Assembly: GCF_963678635.1 (NCBI RefSeq)
Contig: NC_087062.1
Coordinates: forward strand, 97,701,705-97,765,704
Direction: 5' to 3'
From: Symsagittifera roscoffensis
Lineage: Eukaryota; Xenacoelomorpha; Acoela; Convolutidae
DNA length: 64,000 bases
Shown: in pieces, positions 43,501-55,115 of the stretch
Numbering within the stretch: position 1 is the first letter of the stretch
How the letters are laid out: each line of letters begins with the position of its first letter
Notes under the pieces: model-generated
The model's input: only the letters and a program-made list of their open reading frames with translations
Database searches by the model: none
What the model was told of the DNA's origin: nothing
Made by a program: the position numbers and the translations under genes

Positions 43501-46500
43501 GAGTAGGTTTCAACGATCAGTAGGCTGTATAAACTTTGCAAAAAAATTTCGAGTTCTTTTTTTATCCTCACATGTGAGTTTCAGTTTTGAAAAACACTTA
43601 TTACATATTCATTATGTAATGAAATTGCATGTTGTACAAAATAACTATCGTGAACACATCGTAAGATCACGCATTCAGCCGTAATGAAGCGTAAAGCAAC
43701 TAGGAAACTACTTTTAAAATTTGAAATGTCGGTGGAAATTGAAAAAGAGTCATAATTTGGCTACATGTTTTTTAAAAAAATATTGTTCATTAGAATCCAA
43801 TAGAAGAACATTAGATAGTTATAATTAACTTCCGTTTATTGAAATCAAATCTACCTTCAGAAGTAAATAGAATCTTTTAGGAGCAAACTTTCATGACTGT
43901 GTTATAATCAGTTATAATCAATTTTTTCTCATGAAAATATACTGCGGGTTTCGCTACTTATTTAATTTACGAAGATTGCTATGGTCAGAGGCCAATGTAT
44001 TTTGCAACTAGCCAATTTCGTTCTAAACCTTACTGGATTTTCAAACATGTGAGGCGTCAGCTTTTTTCAGTTTTGCTAGTTGTACCATTTTTCGAAGAAA
44101 GTGACGGAATATTTGTGTTCGAGCGGTTTTTCCCCCTGACAAATTTCGACTTTATCTTTGATTCTAGCTTCTTGCCCTGTCTTTCTCCTAACCCGAAACC
44201 AAAGCACACTCCTTTTACCCCCCCCCCCCCCCTCCCGCCCCCATCTTGTTTTTGCTTTTTCCCCAAACAAATACCTCCTCATATAGCGTTCCCCAATTTT
44301 AAATGTGAGGGGAATAACTTTGCGTACAATTTTGGGTAGGTATAAATATGTGCGTTGGGAAGTATGGGTGTGGGGTGTAAGTACGCATGTGTGTAAGGCT
44401 GGGTGGGGTTTAAATTTCTGATAGGTTAGGTTTTGGGAGTAAGTTTGGGGATAAGTGAGATAAAGGGTAATATGGGGATTAAAAAGGCGAGAAGGGAAGA
44501 TAAACTAATATTTTTAACAATTAGTTTGGGCTGTTAAACAATCATAATAATAACAAGACTGCTCATATCAAGGCGAAGTCCTGAATGTTCCGACTGCCTT
44601 TTAAGTTTTATGGAGCAGTAATAACAAAAAAAAATAAATGTAATAAAATGAAATGAACAGTTTTTTTTCTAAAATTTGAAATTTTTTATGAAAATCATCC
44701 CCCCACACGCCATATAAAGTAGAAAAGGACATGATTCGCTCCTTGTAACAAATCAATTATGGCAAATAAAATTTCTTTCAACCAATTTGGAACGATTTTA
44801 AGATGGATTAACTCTCCGCTTACGCGTTAATAGCGCGAAATATATCGCGCGTTAATTGTCCCAAATTGGCTAAAATTGCAATCTTTAAACCCCCATAACT
44901 TTACGAAAAATGATAACAGGTGAATTATCTTTTCAAATTTGAGCTCAAGACAAGAATACCTTTTGAATGATATAAAAAAAAATCCGTCAAAAATGGCTAG
45001 TTAAAAAGTCGAAATTTGTCTGACGAAAAAAAACCCACCCCGAGCACAAATATTCCGTTACTTTCGTATCGAAAGTCGGAACAATAATTGTGATTCAATT
45101 TCAGTTTTAATTTTGTAGAACTAATTTTACCATGTTATAGTGTGATGAGATTTTGCATGATGAACAACCTAATTATTGTGACTACGCTTGTTTCTCATTC
45201 ATTACATCGTAATATCACACATTCAGCCGAAAAACCAAGCTCAACAACTGAGAAAAAAGTTTTCAAATAAGGGGGAATGAATAAGAGCGTGGATAATCAA
45301 TTTTTGTTTTTTTGAAAACCTCTTTTAATTAATTAAAAGGAAACAATCCTGACTGTGTAATCCATTATATTATTTTTGTTTCATAAGAGATCGCCGCGGG
45401 TCGTGCTAAATGTTAGTTTAACGGAGAAAACTTTGGCCATTAGTCAATGTTTTTTGCTATTAGCTAAAGTCCGTGTTAGCCTTACTAGTTTTCCAGCCTT
45501 TCGAGACGTCCAATTCCATCAAATGTGTCCAAATTTCCATGAGAGAGATGATGTCAAACTTTGTTCACCTGTACACGCTGCTACGTTTTAAGGCAGTTTA
45601 TAACTTGACAAAGTTTATAAAAAGATTTTCATATATTGAAATCCAGACAGAAAAAATCAAAGAAAAATTGGCAGAGAGTCTGTTTTTTCTTCAGACAAAT
45701 TTTGACATTTAAGTGTAAAATTAAATTATTTTTTCCCGGCGATCCATTTTCCAATAGTTTGAAAACTGCTGTCCGGATAATTCGGAACAATTAACGCGAG
45801 AGAACAATCGTGCTATTAACTCGTGAGCGAATATTTAATTCACTCATCAATTGTTCCAAATTGTTTGAAAAAATTATCAGTTTTTTTTCAATTGATGTTT
45901 TTAAAAAGTATTTCAACGACGCTGGAGGGCAGTTGGTTTATTCAGGTCTTTGTCCTGAAAAGGGCAGTCTTGTTTTTTGTTGGGAGTTATCCGTTTCTTG
46001 CTAGATGTCTATTGCTGCAAGTTGACTTTTGCTGCGAGTTGTTTTCTGTTACGAGTTTTTAAACTACCACCTTTTCTGCCTTAACTGGGCCAAAAGTTTG
46101 TTTTTTAATGATTCTTTCAGTTTGAAATTTTTTGAAGAAAAAAAATCAGTGGAAAATTCCGTATTTTACAGTAAAATTGTGTGTTCGATTGCAGCCGCTT
46201 TTTCTGCCTGATGGCTGTTTGGATGAACACGCGTGTGAAGTACAGACAGCCACAGCCGGGCGACAGGGAGGAGTTTAGGAAGAAAGTGGCGCAATTGTAC
46301 AATCAGCTCAACTGGTTCTCTTTTCGTGAACAGGATGCCGCCCCTGGACCGAATAGTGAGTATTTGCAGATTCTTTTTTTGCCTCTGTCACTATGCCCAC
46401 CCTCACACCCCCCCCCCCTCCACCGCCCCCGCAATGATCTGATTATTTGTTGCTTGTTAAGAGAAATGAACGTAGTGAAGACTCGTATTCTTCAATTTAA

Positions 46501-47754
46501 ATGATTTACCCCAAACCAAACCCCCCCCCACACACACACACACACACACACCCAATCCTACCGGGTCTTCCCCCTCTTAAATCTTACCCCCCCCCCCCCT
46601 ATTAAATCTTACCCCCATTAATTCTTACCCTTCCCCCCTTATTAATATTACTTGTTGTAACTTGAAGTATAATTTTGTTGATCAAATTAAAATCTTATGA
46701 AAACTGTAACTAATTACTAACTATCTTGATTCAAAGTATGGAAGGATGATTACAGAGCATTTTTAAAATATTTTTTAACATACAAAGATAGAAACATATA
46801 GGAGCAGATAAAAACTTTCAAGCCGTTTCAATCTTGATTGCATGCAACAGCTAAACAAACAACTTAATCCAGGTAACTTTTAACTTCAATATTTTCAGAT
46901 AGGACAGGTTGTTGTTCATACCAAGTTGACACATACCTTCAATATGGACAGAAAAACGGTCTTTCGCCAAACGAGTATCTGGATAAAGTGTTCAATATCG
47001 GACGCGTTGACAATAAACCGATTGTTTTTATCAAGGTAATTTCTTTATTTATAATTTCATTGAAAGCTAGACATTTCTTGGTGCCGGTTGAGTCATCATT
47101 TTAATGTAAAAAAAAAGAAAATTGTAGTTTTTGGCCGGTTTTACAGGCTCGCAAATAGATCAGATAAGTTCTTGTTTGAGCTCTTTATAAAAAAAATCTG
47201 GTAAACATCTACCTACAAACATTTTTTGGTTATTTTGGGCGTCAAAACTATCTTTTTCTGAAGCAACAAAACACTGATATTTTTGTGCCTCGAACAACAA
47301 ATTTTCAATTCACGGTTTTATATTTCGTTTGTTCTAGGCTAAATGGCACCCGAGAATTTGCATTAACGTTATCAGTCAAATTGGATTTGGTCATGGAACC
47401 CTTAAAATCATCGGAAAAACGAAAAAGAGACGTAATTTTATGCTCCCCCCATTGGGAGAGTCGGAACCCGTTTTTGTGGTGACGGCTGAAAAAATTCCAA
47501 CGTCGCTCTCATTCCCGTGGTTCATGGTCAACGTCGTGTGTCGCGATCAGCCTTCTCTTTGTCCAGAGCCTATGAAAAAAAAGTACGAGCACCGTGAACC
47601 AGGAGAAGTCACATCAGATATCAGCGGAAGAAGAAGTCTTATGGAAGCTTTTGGCAAAGGCCACATGCTACAAGGAAACAACACTTCACAAATGTCAGAC
47701 ACGCTTTCTGACACCAAGTCAATATTGAACAATATTGAAACAGTGCTGATTTAA
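34397..47754 (+). CDS. Gene 2: unrecognised multi-exon gene, paralogue of gene 1
   Basis: Join 34397-34547 (5' border tentative), 46195-46355, 46899-47035, 47338-47754; the first two bases complete a codon from an unseen exon. The joined frame is open for 287 residues and ends TAA at 47752. Introns are GT-AG, phases 2, 1 and 0, of 11647, 543 and 302 bp. Exon a encodes a Ser-rich stretch then FILPDETEELGLKCLQF. Exon b has RFFCLMAVW, a Lys/Arg-rich stretch and NWFSFREQD. Exon c has GCCSYQVDTY. Exon d has RICINVISQIGFGHG, FMLPPLGE, FMVNVVCRDQPSLC and a polar 40-residue tail. Aligned cysteines match gene 1. I do not recognise the family. The long intron holds the 2.9-kb tandem repeats. Confidence 0.75.
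34548..37530. other. Gene 2 first intron, left part
   Basis: Contains an S-type repeat at 35279-35470 (CGCCAAAATATACTAAATTTGAG), a 40-bp direct duplication at 35542-35615 (TGCCTTCGTGAAAAACCTGG), a small inverted repeat around 35898 and 36125 (GGCCAAACAGTG), and TAATCGATTA-type palindromes from 36896 and again at 37437-37530. Confidence 0.55.
37531..40449. repeat. 2.9-kb tandem unit, copy 1
   Basis: From GATTATAATTTACTATAAGG to TCCAATAGTTTGAAA. It contains TAATCGATTA palindromes, C17 (38870-38886), and an R repeat whose left portion (38690-38830) is an inverted version of its right portion (39640-39740). Short frames inside are shared by all copies but lack coding character. Confidence 0.85.
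40450..43355. repeat. 2.9-kb tandem unit, copy 2
   Basis: Offset 2918-2919 bp from copy 1, with about 1% substitutions plus length changes in C and A runs (C14 at 41788-41801). Confidence 0.85.
43368..45762. repeat. 2.9-kb tandem unit, copy 3 (left-truncated)
   Basis: Begins at AAGACTGCTCGTATATAAGG, lacking about the first 490 bp of the unit, and ends at the same TTTGAAA. A 12-bp junction ACTCGGTACAAA precedes it. C15 at 44218-44232. Confidence 0.85.
45765..45870 (-). repeat. R-family fragment
   Basis: GGAACAATTAACGCGAG...TTGTTCCAAATTG resembles the inverted core of R at 24900-24985. Confidence 0.55.
46195..46355 (+). CDS. Gene 2 exon b
   Basis: Acceptor GATTGCAG, donor A|GTGAGT. Encodes RFFCLMAVWMNTRVKYRQ...; phases 2 in and 1 out. 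Confidence 0.85.
46408..46600. repeat. C-runs and (CA)n microsatellite in gene 2 intron b
   Basis: C-runs near 46408, 46521-46529 and 46587, with (CA)11 at 46530-46551. Confidence 0.85.
46899..47035 (+). CDS. Gene 2 exon c
   Basis: Acceptor TATTTTCAG, donor AAG|GTAATT. Encodes RTGCCSYQVDTYLQYGQKNG...VFIK; phase 1 in, 0 out. Confidence 0.85.
47338..47754 (+). CDS. Gene 2 terminal exon d
   Basis: Acceptor TTTGTTCTAG, stop TAA. Encodes 138 residues beginning AKWHPRICINVISQIGFG. The last 50 residues are polar and have no counterpart in gene 1. Confidence 0.85.
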   Translation, partial: AKWHPRICINVISQIGFGHGTLKIIGKTKKRRNFMLPPLGESEPVFVVTAEKIPTSLSFPWFMVNVVCRDQPSLCPEPMKKKYEHREPGEVTSDISGRRSLMEAFGKGHMLQGNNTSQMSDTLSDTKSILNNIETVLI

Positions 47755-47759
47755 ACACT

Positions 47760-49293
47760 CGTTGGGCTTTGTAATTCGGATCTGCATCATGTTTCATCAT
47801 ATAACAATTACAATCTGTTAAGTTTGTTTAATCTTGAAACTTGCCGAGGCTTAAAAAAATATCTCGGAAAAACTCTATTCCCGGAATCAAAGTTTGCTAT
47901 CCCGCACCGAGCGCCCATGGATTCTAATCAATTGTAATGAATTCCCGAGACAAAAATAATGCATTATGAGCTATTGTTTTTGCCAAGATAATCCATTATT
48001 ATAATCCATTATAATCGATTAGAACCCATTATTTTTCTCAAGATAATCTATTATAATTGGTTATTTTTATATGAAAAACTCATTATAATCCATGATTATA
48101 ATCCATATTGTTTTTAGAACTAAATTCGATTATTTTCGCAATTTGCAAAATGTATGCTATGTGTTTTATTAAACGTCATGTTTCAACGTTACTCCCTCAA
48201 ATCTGTTTCTACCTCCCCCCAACTAAAGAGAGGGGAGGGGGGGGGGGGGCGTCACACTTGGGTTGTCAATCATTAACACCGCGGTAAACTGGGCGGTTCA
48301 ACCATAAGGGGGGAGCGAATGGCGGTTGTGGTAAACTGGCAGGGAGGGAGGGTGGTTAAACGAGGGGGGGGGGATTTAAAGTAAACTGGGGGAAAAATAA
48401 GAGTATATGCAGCAGAAAAAAAATTAAAGTGAAATGTAACATTTTTTGATACGTAAGACACCAGTACACAGGAAATGAGATAACTTTGAACAAAAGTGTA
48501 AATTTCATGAATAACTTTACAAAACATGAAACAATCGATTATAATCGATTATGATCAATTTTATTTTGGCATAAAAATTTTAAGGATATTCATCCATTTT
48601 TAATCGATTATAATCGATAATGTTGTGATTATATAGATACTGAACATATTATGACAATATAATCGAATACGATTGATGGGCGCTCGGGATAACTTTCTCA
48701 TGGGAAAGGACTGAAAGGAAAAAAAAACATTTTTAAAATGTTTTTTATTTATATTTATTTCTAAACAAACATTAGGGAGCCAATTTTTTAGGAATAGGAG
48801 ACTAGTAAGACTAAAAATTGGGCCCATTCAGCCCTTCACGCTAAACTTTGAGCTCATTCAACTCTTCGTGTCTTCGAATTTGACTTATGCTTCTTGATTT
48901 AAATTGGGCCCAATCTGCTATCTAAAAGTTTAGCTCATTCAGATTATTTTGCCCACTATTGGGCTCGTTCAGATCGTTGGTCTCAGAAAAAAATCAACCT
49001 GAGATCTTCATGGAAAGAAAAAGACCAAAATGGATGAACCGTTTTGACTCGAGTTGCTTTTCTTTGGTACTTGAGAATCAAATCCACATGTTTAACTAAA
49101 TTGAAAACTAAATGCAATTTTTTACACGCAATTTATTGAAAAACCACCCCTTCGAATTTAAAATATCAGACTTATTCAAAAAACCCAAAGCCACCAGATA
49201 TAAATTAAGAATACAATAAACACGACAGTTTGAGTTCTGAATACTGTGAAGTTTAAAGAAGTGTTAGACGAGAATTAAACAAATTAGTCTAAT
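47760..49293. other. Gene-free region after gene 2
   Basis: Holds TAATCGATTA palindrome clusters (47990-48120, 48535-48670), G13 (48237-48249), and a degenerate iteration of GAGCTCATTCAGAT / GGGCCCATTCAG at 48818-48985. No exon seen. Confidence 0.5.
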
Positions 49294-49370
49294 CAGGGGC
49301 GGATTTAGGGGGGCGGCGTGGGGCGACGCCCCCGCTCAGGAATTTGACCCTAACAGATACCCAATGAGTC
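49294..49370 (+). repeat. S-family MITE terminus
   Basis: Starts CAGGGGCGGATTTAGGGG, the same terminus as the element at 7043. The other end was not found. Confidence 0.55.
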
Positions 49371-49747
49371 TAATCAAAATTATTTGTTGGTTTTTAAAAT
49401 CAAATTATAATTTTGTCTTGATCATAAAAAAAATAAAAAAGAATGAAATAAAAATTTTGAGTGTTTGTGTTTGCCTAGTCAGTTTTTTTTTGCTTTCGTT
49501 AGTTGGCAGTTTCTGCTGTGTTAAACAACGCGTCAAGAAACACTTTATTGTTGAGAATTTCATAAACGATAGTGAGTGTGAGTGTTGCCTGTTGAATTAT
49601 AAATTTCGATTGTTCAGAAACACGGATACTGCTTTTGTAACAGTATAAGTTTTTTGGCAGTTCAATAAAAAGTAGAAGTAAATATGTTCATTGTTTGGCA
49701 GTGAACTTCTTTTTCTCAATTTTTTGCAGTTAGCTTGATGATATAAC

Positions 49748-50886
49748 CCGGGTTGACGTCGATAAAAGAAAAAGGCTCGTCATACAATTCATATATGGCG
49801 ACTATGGAAAAAATGATTATCACACAATTTTCATACAAAATTAAAAAACTGTATTAAGCCTTCTTAGAGAAAAACTTTTGTTCTATTTCCATCTTTTCAA
49901 CCTTTTTCCTCAATAAAAATTTGATTTTAACTTTGGTCAAAAAAATGCTTATCATAATATTTTTATATATGAAAACTGTATGATAAGCATTTTGCTACAG
50001 AAAAGATGAAATCTTCAAAATTAATTCAACGATGATTCTGGATGAATTTACATGAGCTTAAAAAAATGTTTTTTGAAAGATTGCATTTTGACTCTCAAAA
50101 ACATGATTTTAAATTTGGTCAAAAATGTTTATCATATAACTTTTGGTCTATGAAAATTGTATGACAAGGATTTTTTCATACTCAAAATCACAAATTTCAG
50201 GTAAAAAATTGTTAATCCCTTTTTCGGCTGCAAACTTGTTTTCGTGCTCAAAAATCAATTTTTGCGAAAAAAAACTTTGCATGCAAGATTTGTCTTTTTG
50301 TGTTTATAACGTAAATTAGTCCAGGATGAGTTTTTCAACCCAAAAAAAACAAAAATCACAAAGAAGCGTTTTTTTTGCAAACACGATTATTTTTTTTTTG
50401 TTTCATTTGCTAGAATTAAAAAAATGTAATAAAAACAGGCATTATTTTGTTCTCAACTACCAAAATTTTCAAACTAAAAAGTATCTAGCCATATAAAAAA
50501 AGTTACGTTTTTGGTATATAATTCCATGTGAAAATGTAAAAGTTAACGTTGGTGGCAAAAATCATCAAATGCAGTTCATCTGCGAGGTAACTGCCAGTTA
50601 CACTCTGGGTTTTCTGAAGACAAAAAACCCAAGGCTAGTGTTTCGGATGAAACACAAAAGTTCAAAACAAGTATTTTTTGGCATTTTCATTTGTGGAAAA
50701 CAATACTGATTATAAAATTTCATAGTATGGAAAAAATGCCTTTCATAATATTTCATAGTTTAGAAAAATGCTTATCATGCTATTTTCATAGTGCTTTTTT
50801 GATCTATGTAAAAATATCAAATAGTATGACAACCTTTTTTTCTTCATAATATGAAATAGTATGATAAGCATTTTTTGTCAACCCGG
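49748..50886. mobile_element. Terminal-inverted-repeat element T (non-autonomous)
   Basis: Left end CCGGGTTGAC (49748-49757) and right end GTCAACCCGG (50877-50886) are exact inverse copies. Similarity extends inward: GTCATACAATTCATAT at left, and ATCATACTATTTCATAT as the reverse complement at right. The interior carries several copies of a palindromic module GCTTATCATA...TATGATAAGC (49948-49992, 50126-50175, 50720-50870). No transposase frame. Confidence 0.65.
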
Positions 50887-51638
50887 AAAATGAACAAGTT
50901 TAGTGAGTTGTAAGATTTTCCTAGGTGTACATGAAAAATAATGAATATCTAATCAAGTATAAGATAGCGTTATCAGACAAGCTCGGACTGAGAAAACGTT
51001 TTCTGAATTAGCCGTTATGTTTAATAGCGTTGTATAACAATATAATGAAACATTAGATCAATCGCACAAAATTTCCCATATTTAGAATTATAGCTCTAAA
51101 AGTAAGAACAACCTGATTTTTTTACGCTTGCAGAATTTTGGCTCGAAGAAAATTCATTAAACGCTGTTTTTAAATTTGATATGAGTTAAAACTCGCTTAC
51201 CTTACTTGCTATAGAAAAATGACAAGAGGAGGATTTGGGTTCTATGTCATCAAAGGGGTTGATAACAATTTGGTCAGGTAAACTGAAGCTGGTCAATCTG
51301 GGATATTACTCATTTAGACAAGACTTTGAAAAACTCTAAAAAAGGGGTGATAGTTTTCGGGTGGTTTTGTACAGGAGCTTGATTGGCAAAAAAACAATTG
51401 TTTAAAAATTTAGCTTCATCTGCACTACATTGGAAACAGTTTTCAAGATCGACTTGTGCAAAATTTGTTGTACTCCATAAAGCCCACTTTTAACCGTGAA
51501 TAAAATGCTTAGGCCTAATGAGCTGAATTAGTCTGCGCAAGTTATCAAAAATCATTATCAGGTTTTAATTTTGAAATAAGTCAACAAACTACATCAAATT
51601 TTCTTAGTAGAAATCAATTTAGGAAAGAAACAGATTTA

Positions 51639-53300
51639 TTGAATACAGGATTCCAACTTTACAAACACTCGAAAAGTCTGAATCAAGGGGAAAGTAACTT
51701 TTTGGTTTTTCTGGCTGATCAATCGAATAGTAGAAAATTGAAAAGAGCAGCTGCAATTTGCAAAAAAAATCAAGCTTTTTTATGCATCAACAGCATAATC
51801 GAAAAGCAGATAAATCGAAACATCGATAACAAAAAGAGTATTAAATCATGGGCAAACCAAGATACTTAGAAAAAAACTGTTACAATGAGAGATTTTTGCT
51901 TAAAATTGAAATATCATTTAGTTGACAAAATAATAAAACAAAATCATAGCACAAAATGACAAAATTTGGCAAGAAAAAAGCTACAAAATGAATTCCAATT
52001 CTCAATAGCATCACAACAACGTTTTTTTTGCTAAGTCAGATACCAGATCAACAAACCGATAGCAAAAGCAGTTATTTCAAATGATGAAAACGTCAAAGAA
52101 CGAAAATTCCAAAAAATCATTTGAAAAGGCTACTCATTTGCAAACAAATTGAACATTTTTTCCAAGTACCACATGAGAAAAAATGGCTGAAAATAAAATA
52201 GATTAGTAAAAGAAAAAATTTTAGTTTTTTAATGCTGTAAGAAAAAAATCAAATAAGAGTTCAATACAATTTCAAATCTAAATTTCAAGCTATCGGTAGA
52301 AATTTTTGGCTCTTATGAATGTTTGATAATTCAAATAACACCGTAATTGCACCACCATTTTGACATTGTTAAACTTAATGGCTAGGTCGGAAAACGTCTT
52401 CCTAGCCTCAGCCTGTCTGAAAGGTGCTACAGTAGTTCCAATGTGCAAAAATAAGGAGTCAAAAGCTGATTGCTACACCTACCGTCGTCCCAAACCATTT
52501 TTACCAATAGCAATCAATATTTTTTGCAAAAAACAAATTGCTTAAAAGCAGACACAGAGTTTCTCCATTGCCTTATCAAAAGCGGTTGACACATGTTATT
52601 CTTAAAAACTTGTGTCAGTCACTGAAGTTGTTGTTCGTAAAATTTTTTTATCATAGACTAAGAGAACCAAAGCTTAAGATATCCAAGTTATATTTAAGTC
52701 GAAGGCATCTTATCAAATCGAGTGCCTCAAGGCTTTGTCCTCCTCAAGACAACATCAAGCAATCAAATGTGGAATCTTTATCATATGGAGTGTATCAAGG
52801 CTTTTGGCTTCTCCTCCTTAGTTTTCCTACTCTCTATCTGCGATATTTTTGATAATAAACAATAATCCGTTCAAGTTTTAGTCTCGATTCAATCGGGTTA
52901 TACTATTGGTTCACTTATATTAAACAATAAAAAAGCTAAGAGATTGCATATTTTTGTGGTACTAACAAAAAGACAACTATCATTGCCAGTTTTGAAAAAG
53001 TTGAATCAGATAGAAATTTTTCTTGAATAATTTTTGGCTTGGTTATTGATTGCAATTGAAATTGAAAAATTATAGAGCTAGTTGTACATGTGAAGAAAAA
53101 CAAATAATCAAAAATGCTGCGAGTCTGTATACACTCTGAAAAGATTTGACAAGGAAACTTTTACTATAAACTTACAAATTTCGTATAAGGCCTGTACTCG
53201 AATATGGAGCACTCGTTTAGGGCATTGACGACTAAAATGTTTTTTTTTGAAGATTTGGAAAAGTACCAGCGCTATCTCTGGCGGCTATGCTTGTTTCTTA
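51639..53300 (+). pseudogene. Non-LTR retrotransposon reverse transcriptase remnant
   Basis: Frame pieces follow the order of a CR1/Jockey-type RT. LKGATVVPMCKNKE and YTYRRPKPFLP (about 52425-52505) correspond to the KxAxVxPxxK and YRPISxLP blocks. GVYQGFWLLLLSFPTLYL (about 52790-52850) corresponds to GVPQGSxLGPLLFxLY. IRPVLEYGALV then a stop and GIDD (about 53187-53230) corresponds to the late RPxLEYxxxVW block, followed by EKYQRY. A Lys/Arg-rich frame at 51639-51869 may be the upstream linker. Many frameshifts; the YADD box is not recognisable. Confidence 0.55.
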
Positions 53301-53639
53301 GGAATTTTGACACCGTATATGGGTCAAGATGAGAGCTGAAATTACAAACAAAAAAGAGATTCACCTAAAATAGCTGATTCACATTTCAGCAGTTTTTTTG
53401 AGAGATGACCACCATAGTGATTATTTGAAGTCACTAATAGCAAAAACTGAAATACAAAAGTTTTTTACGGATGAAAACAGAATAAAATTTCTCAAATCAG
53501 AAGCTACGAAAACTAAAAAATCGTTAAAATGCCTGAAAACACTACAAGAGGCTTTTTGAATGCAATTATAGAGTTTGATGAAAACGTAATTTAAAACCTC
53601 GTAGATAAAAATGAGAAACAGCTCAAAGTGCATTTTAAT

Positions 53640-54810
53640 AAGCTCTCGATTAATACCTTATTCGATATATTTTTTCTAAACTTGTTTTTACTAAATACGG
53701 GATTTCTAATTCAGCTTTTTCTAATTAGTAAAATAAAATAGAGTTTTAATGTTTGTAGTGAAATTTTGAAAATTTTAACTGTTTTTCAGCGGAAAGAATT
53801 GTTTTTCTTTCTCTTCGTTTCGACCAATTTCATCAAGCGTAGCGTTTTTCCTGATTTAACCCTATGATTGTTCATAAATGCTTTTCATTTTTGTCTGTCT
53901 ACAATGTTTGATTGATTATCTTGCGTATCTTTTCCTAAAAAAAATAGTTTTGTTAACTGAAAATTATTGCTCTCTTTAAGGAGATTAGAAACAATTTAAG
54001 TATGCGATTGATTATAAACACTCGAAAGAATATCTTGAATACGTATCTTAAATTTAACTCATTTATCAGAAGTAAAAGAAACAACTGCTGTGAGGAAAAT
54101 TCAGCCAGTTTCAGCCACTTTTATTAACTGACTTTTTTGGAAGCTTAATATGTCTTAATGTCTAAGTATCATTTTATTATAAAGTCGTTTTATATTGATA
54201 GCCTCAGCGTTTTCATTGCAATTATACTTTCTTATTGAAACCAAGTGCAGTTCTTTTGTTTTTCGCAGCTCAAAAACGTTTAGTACAAAAATTTGAAAAA
54301 AAAATGTATGATTTTGATCCAAGGCTCATTGCCTAATTTAACTCAGGCTATTAGCTTAAGCAGTATAAATCCATAAATTTCAGCTGACAAACTAATTTCA
54401 AACAACTTCAAAATTAAGATATAAATTAATTCAAAGATCCAAAGGAAGCCTTGATGATCTGTTATTTAAATGAATTTAATTTAAGTGGAAGCAAGGATAG
54501 GCATTGATAGTTTAAAATTGAAGAGTTTTAGTTTTGATGATTGTTAGTTTTTGATTTTTGCTGTTATGTTTTAGATGATAAAGCTGGTATGATGAGATGA
54601 TTTGTATATACTAACAATTTATGATTTATACTAACTAATTTTTGTACTTTTATATTTAATGAATATTTTTTCAAGATGTTATTTATTTTACAGCTGATTT
54701 GAGGAAAACGACAAGTGTTGTTTTTATCAGTCGTTATTGTACAATTAATAGATGTAGCGCAATGAAAGGCTATTGTTTTTTCAAATTTTATGTGAGTAAA
54801 TAGAAATTTA
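53640..54810. other. Gene-free AT-rich stretch
   Basis: Nothing recognisable on either strand. Confidence 0.4.
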
Positions 54811-54816
54811 AATTTA

Positions 54817-55113
54817 CTACTGGTAGTATCCTAATGCAAAAGTTTGATCTCGTTTTTGTCGTTCTATCTTGAAATCAATTGGTAGATTTCTTCCTAGTCG
54901 TATGTCGTCTTTTGTTCGACGTCTTCTTCCAATACCGGGTATTTCTCGTATTGTTCGGAATAATGGATCTGATCTATTGAGGCGTAGAGACATAACTACT
55001 AAGTTTTTGTCATATAACATTTTTATGAAATGTTGTATTTGTCTAATTTCTAATGTAGTTTTTTGTCTTATTCTAGGTAATTTAAGGTCTGTTTGAGACT
55101 TTTGGTCGCACCA
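54817..55113 (-). pseudogene. Basic open frame directly downstream of LTR B (gag-start candidate)
   Basis: On the minus strand the frame is open from the primer-binding-like site to a stop at 54817. It has Met at 55020 and a very basic segment REIPGIGRRRRTKDDIRLGR. Its position straight after an LTR is where gag begins. There is no further gag-like sequence below 54817, so it would be a truncated body. I cannot match it to a known Gag domain. Confidence 0.4.
55104..55113 (-). promoter_or_regulatory. Candidate primer-binding site after LTR B
   Basis: The minus strand reads TGGTGCGACC two bases after the LTR ends in CA (55116). The TGG start and 2-nt spacing fit a tRNA primer site; the tRNA is not identified. 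Confidence 0.45.
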
Positions 55114-55115
55114 GA

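Noticed and set aside
49364-49648. 94-residue frame with a hydrophobic, Cys-rich stretch
   Set aside because: AT-rich, no splice or homology support, overlaps an S-repeat terminus.
54869-55096. Plus-strand frame across 54869-55096
   Set aside because: Antisense shadow of the minus-strand basic frame that starts at the LTR end.
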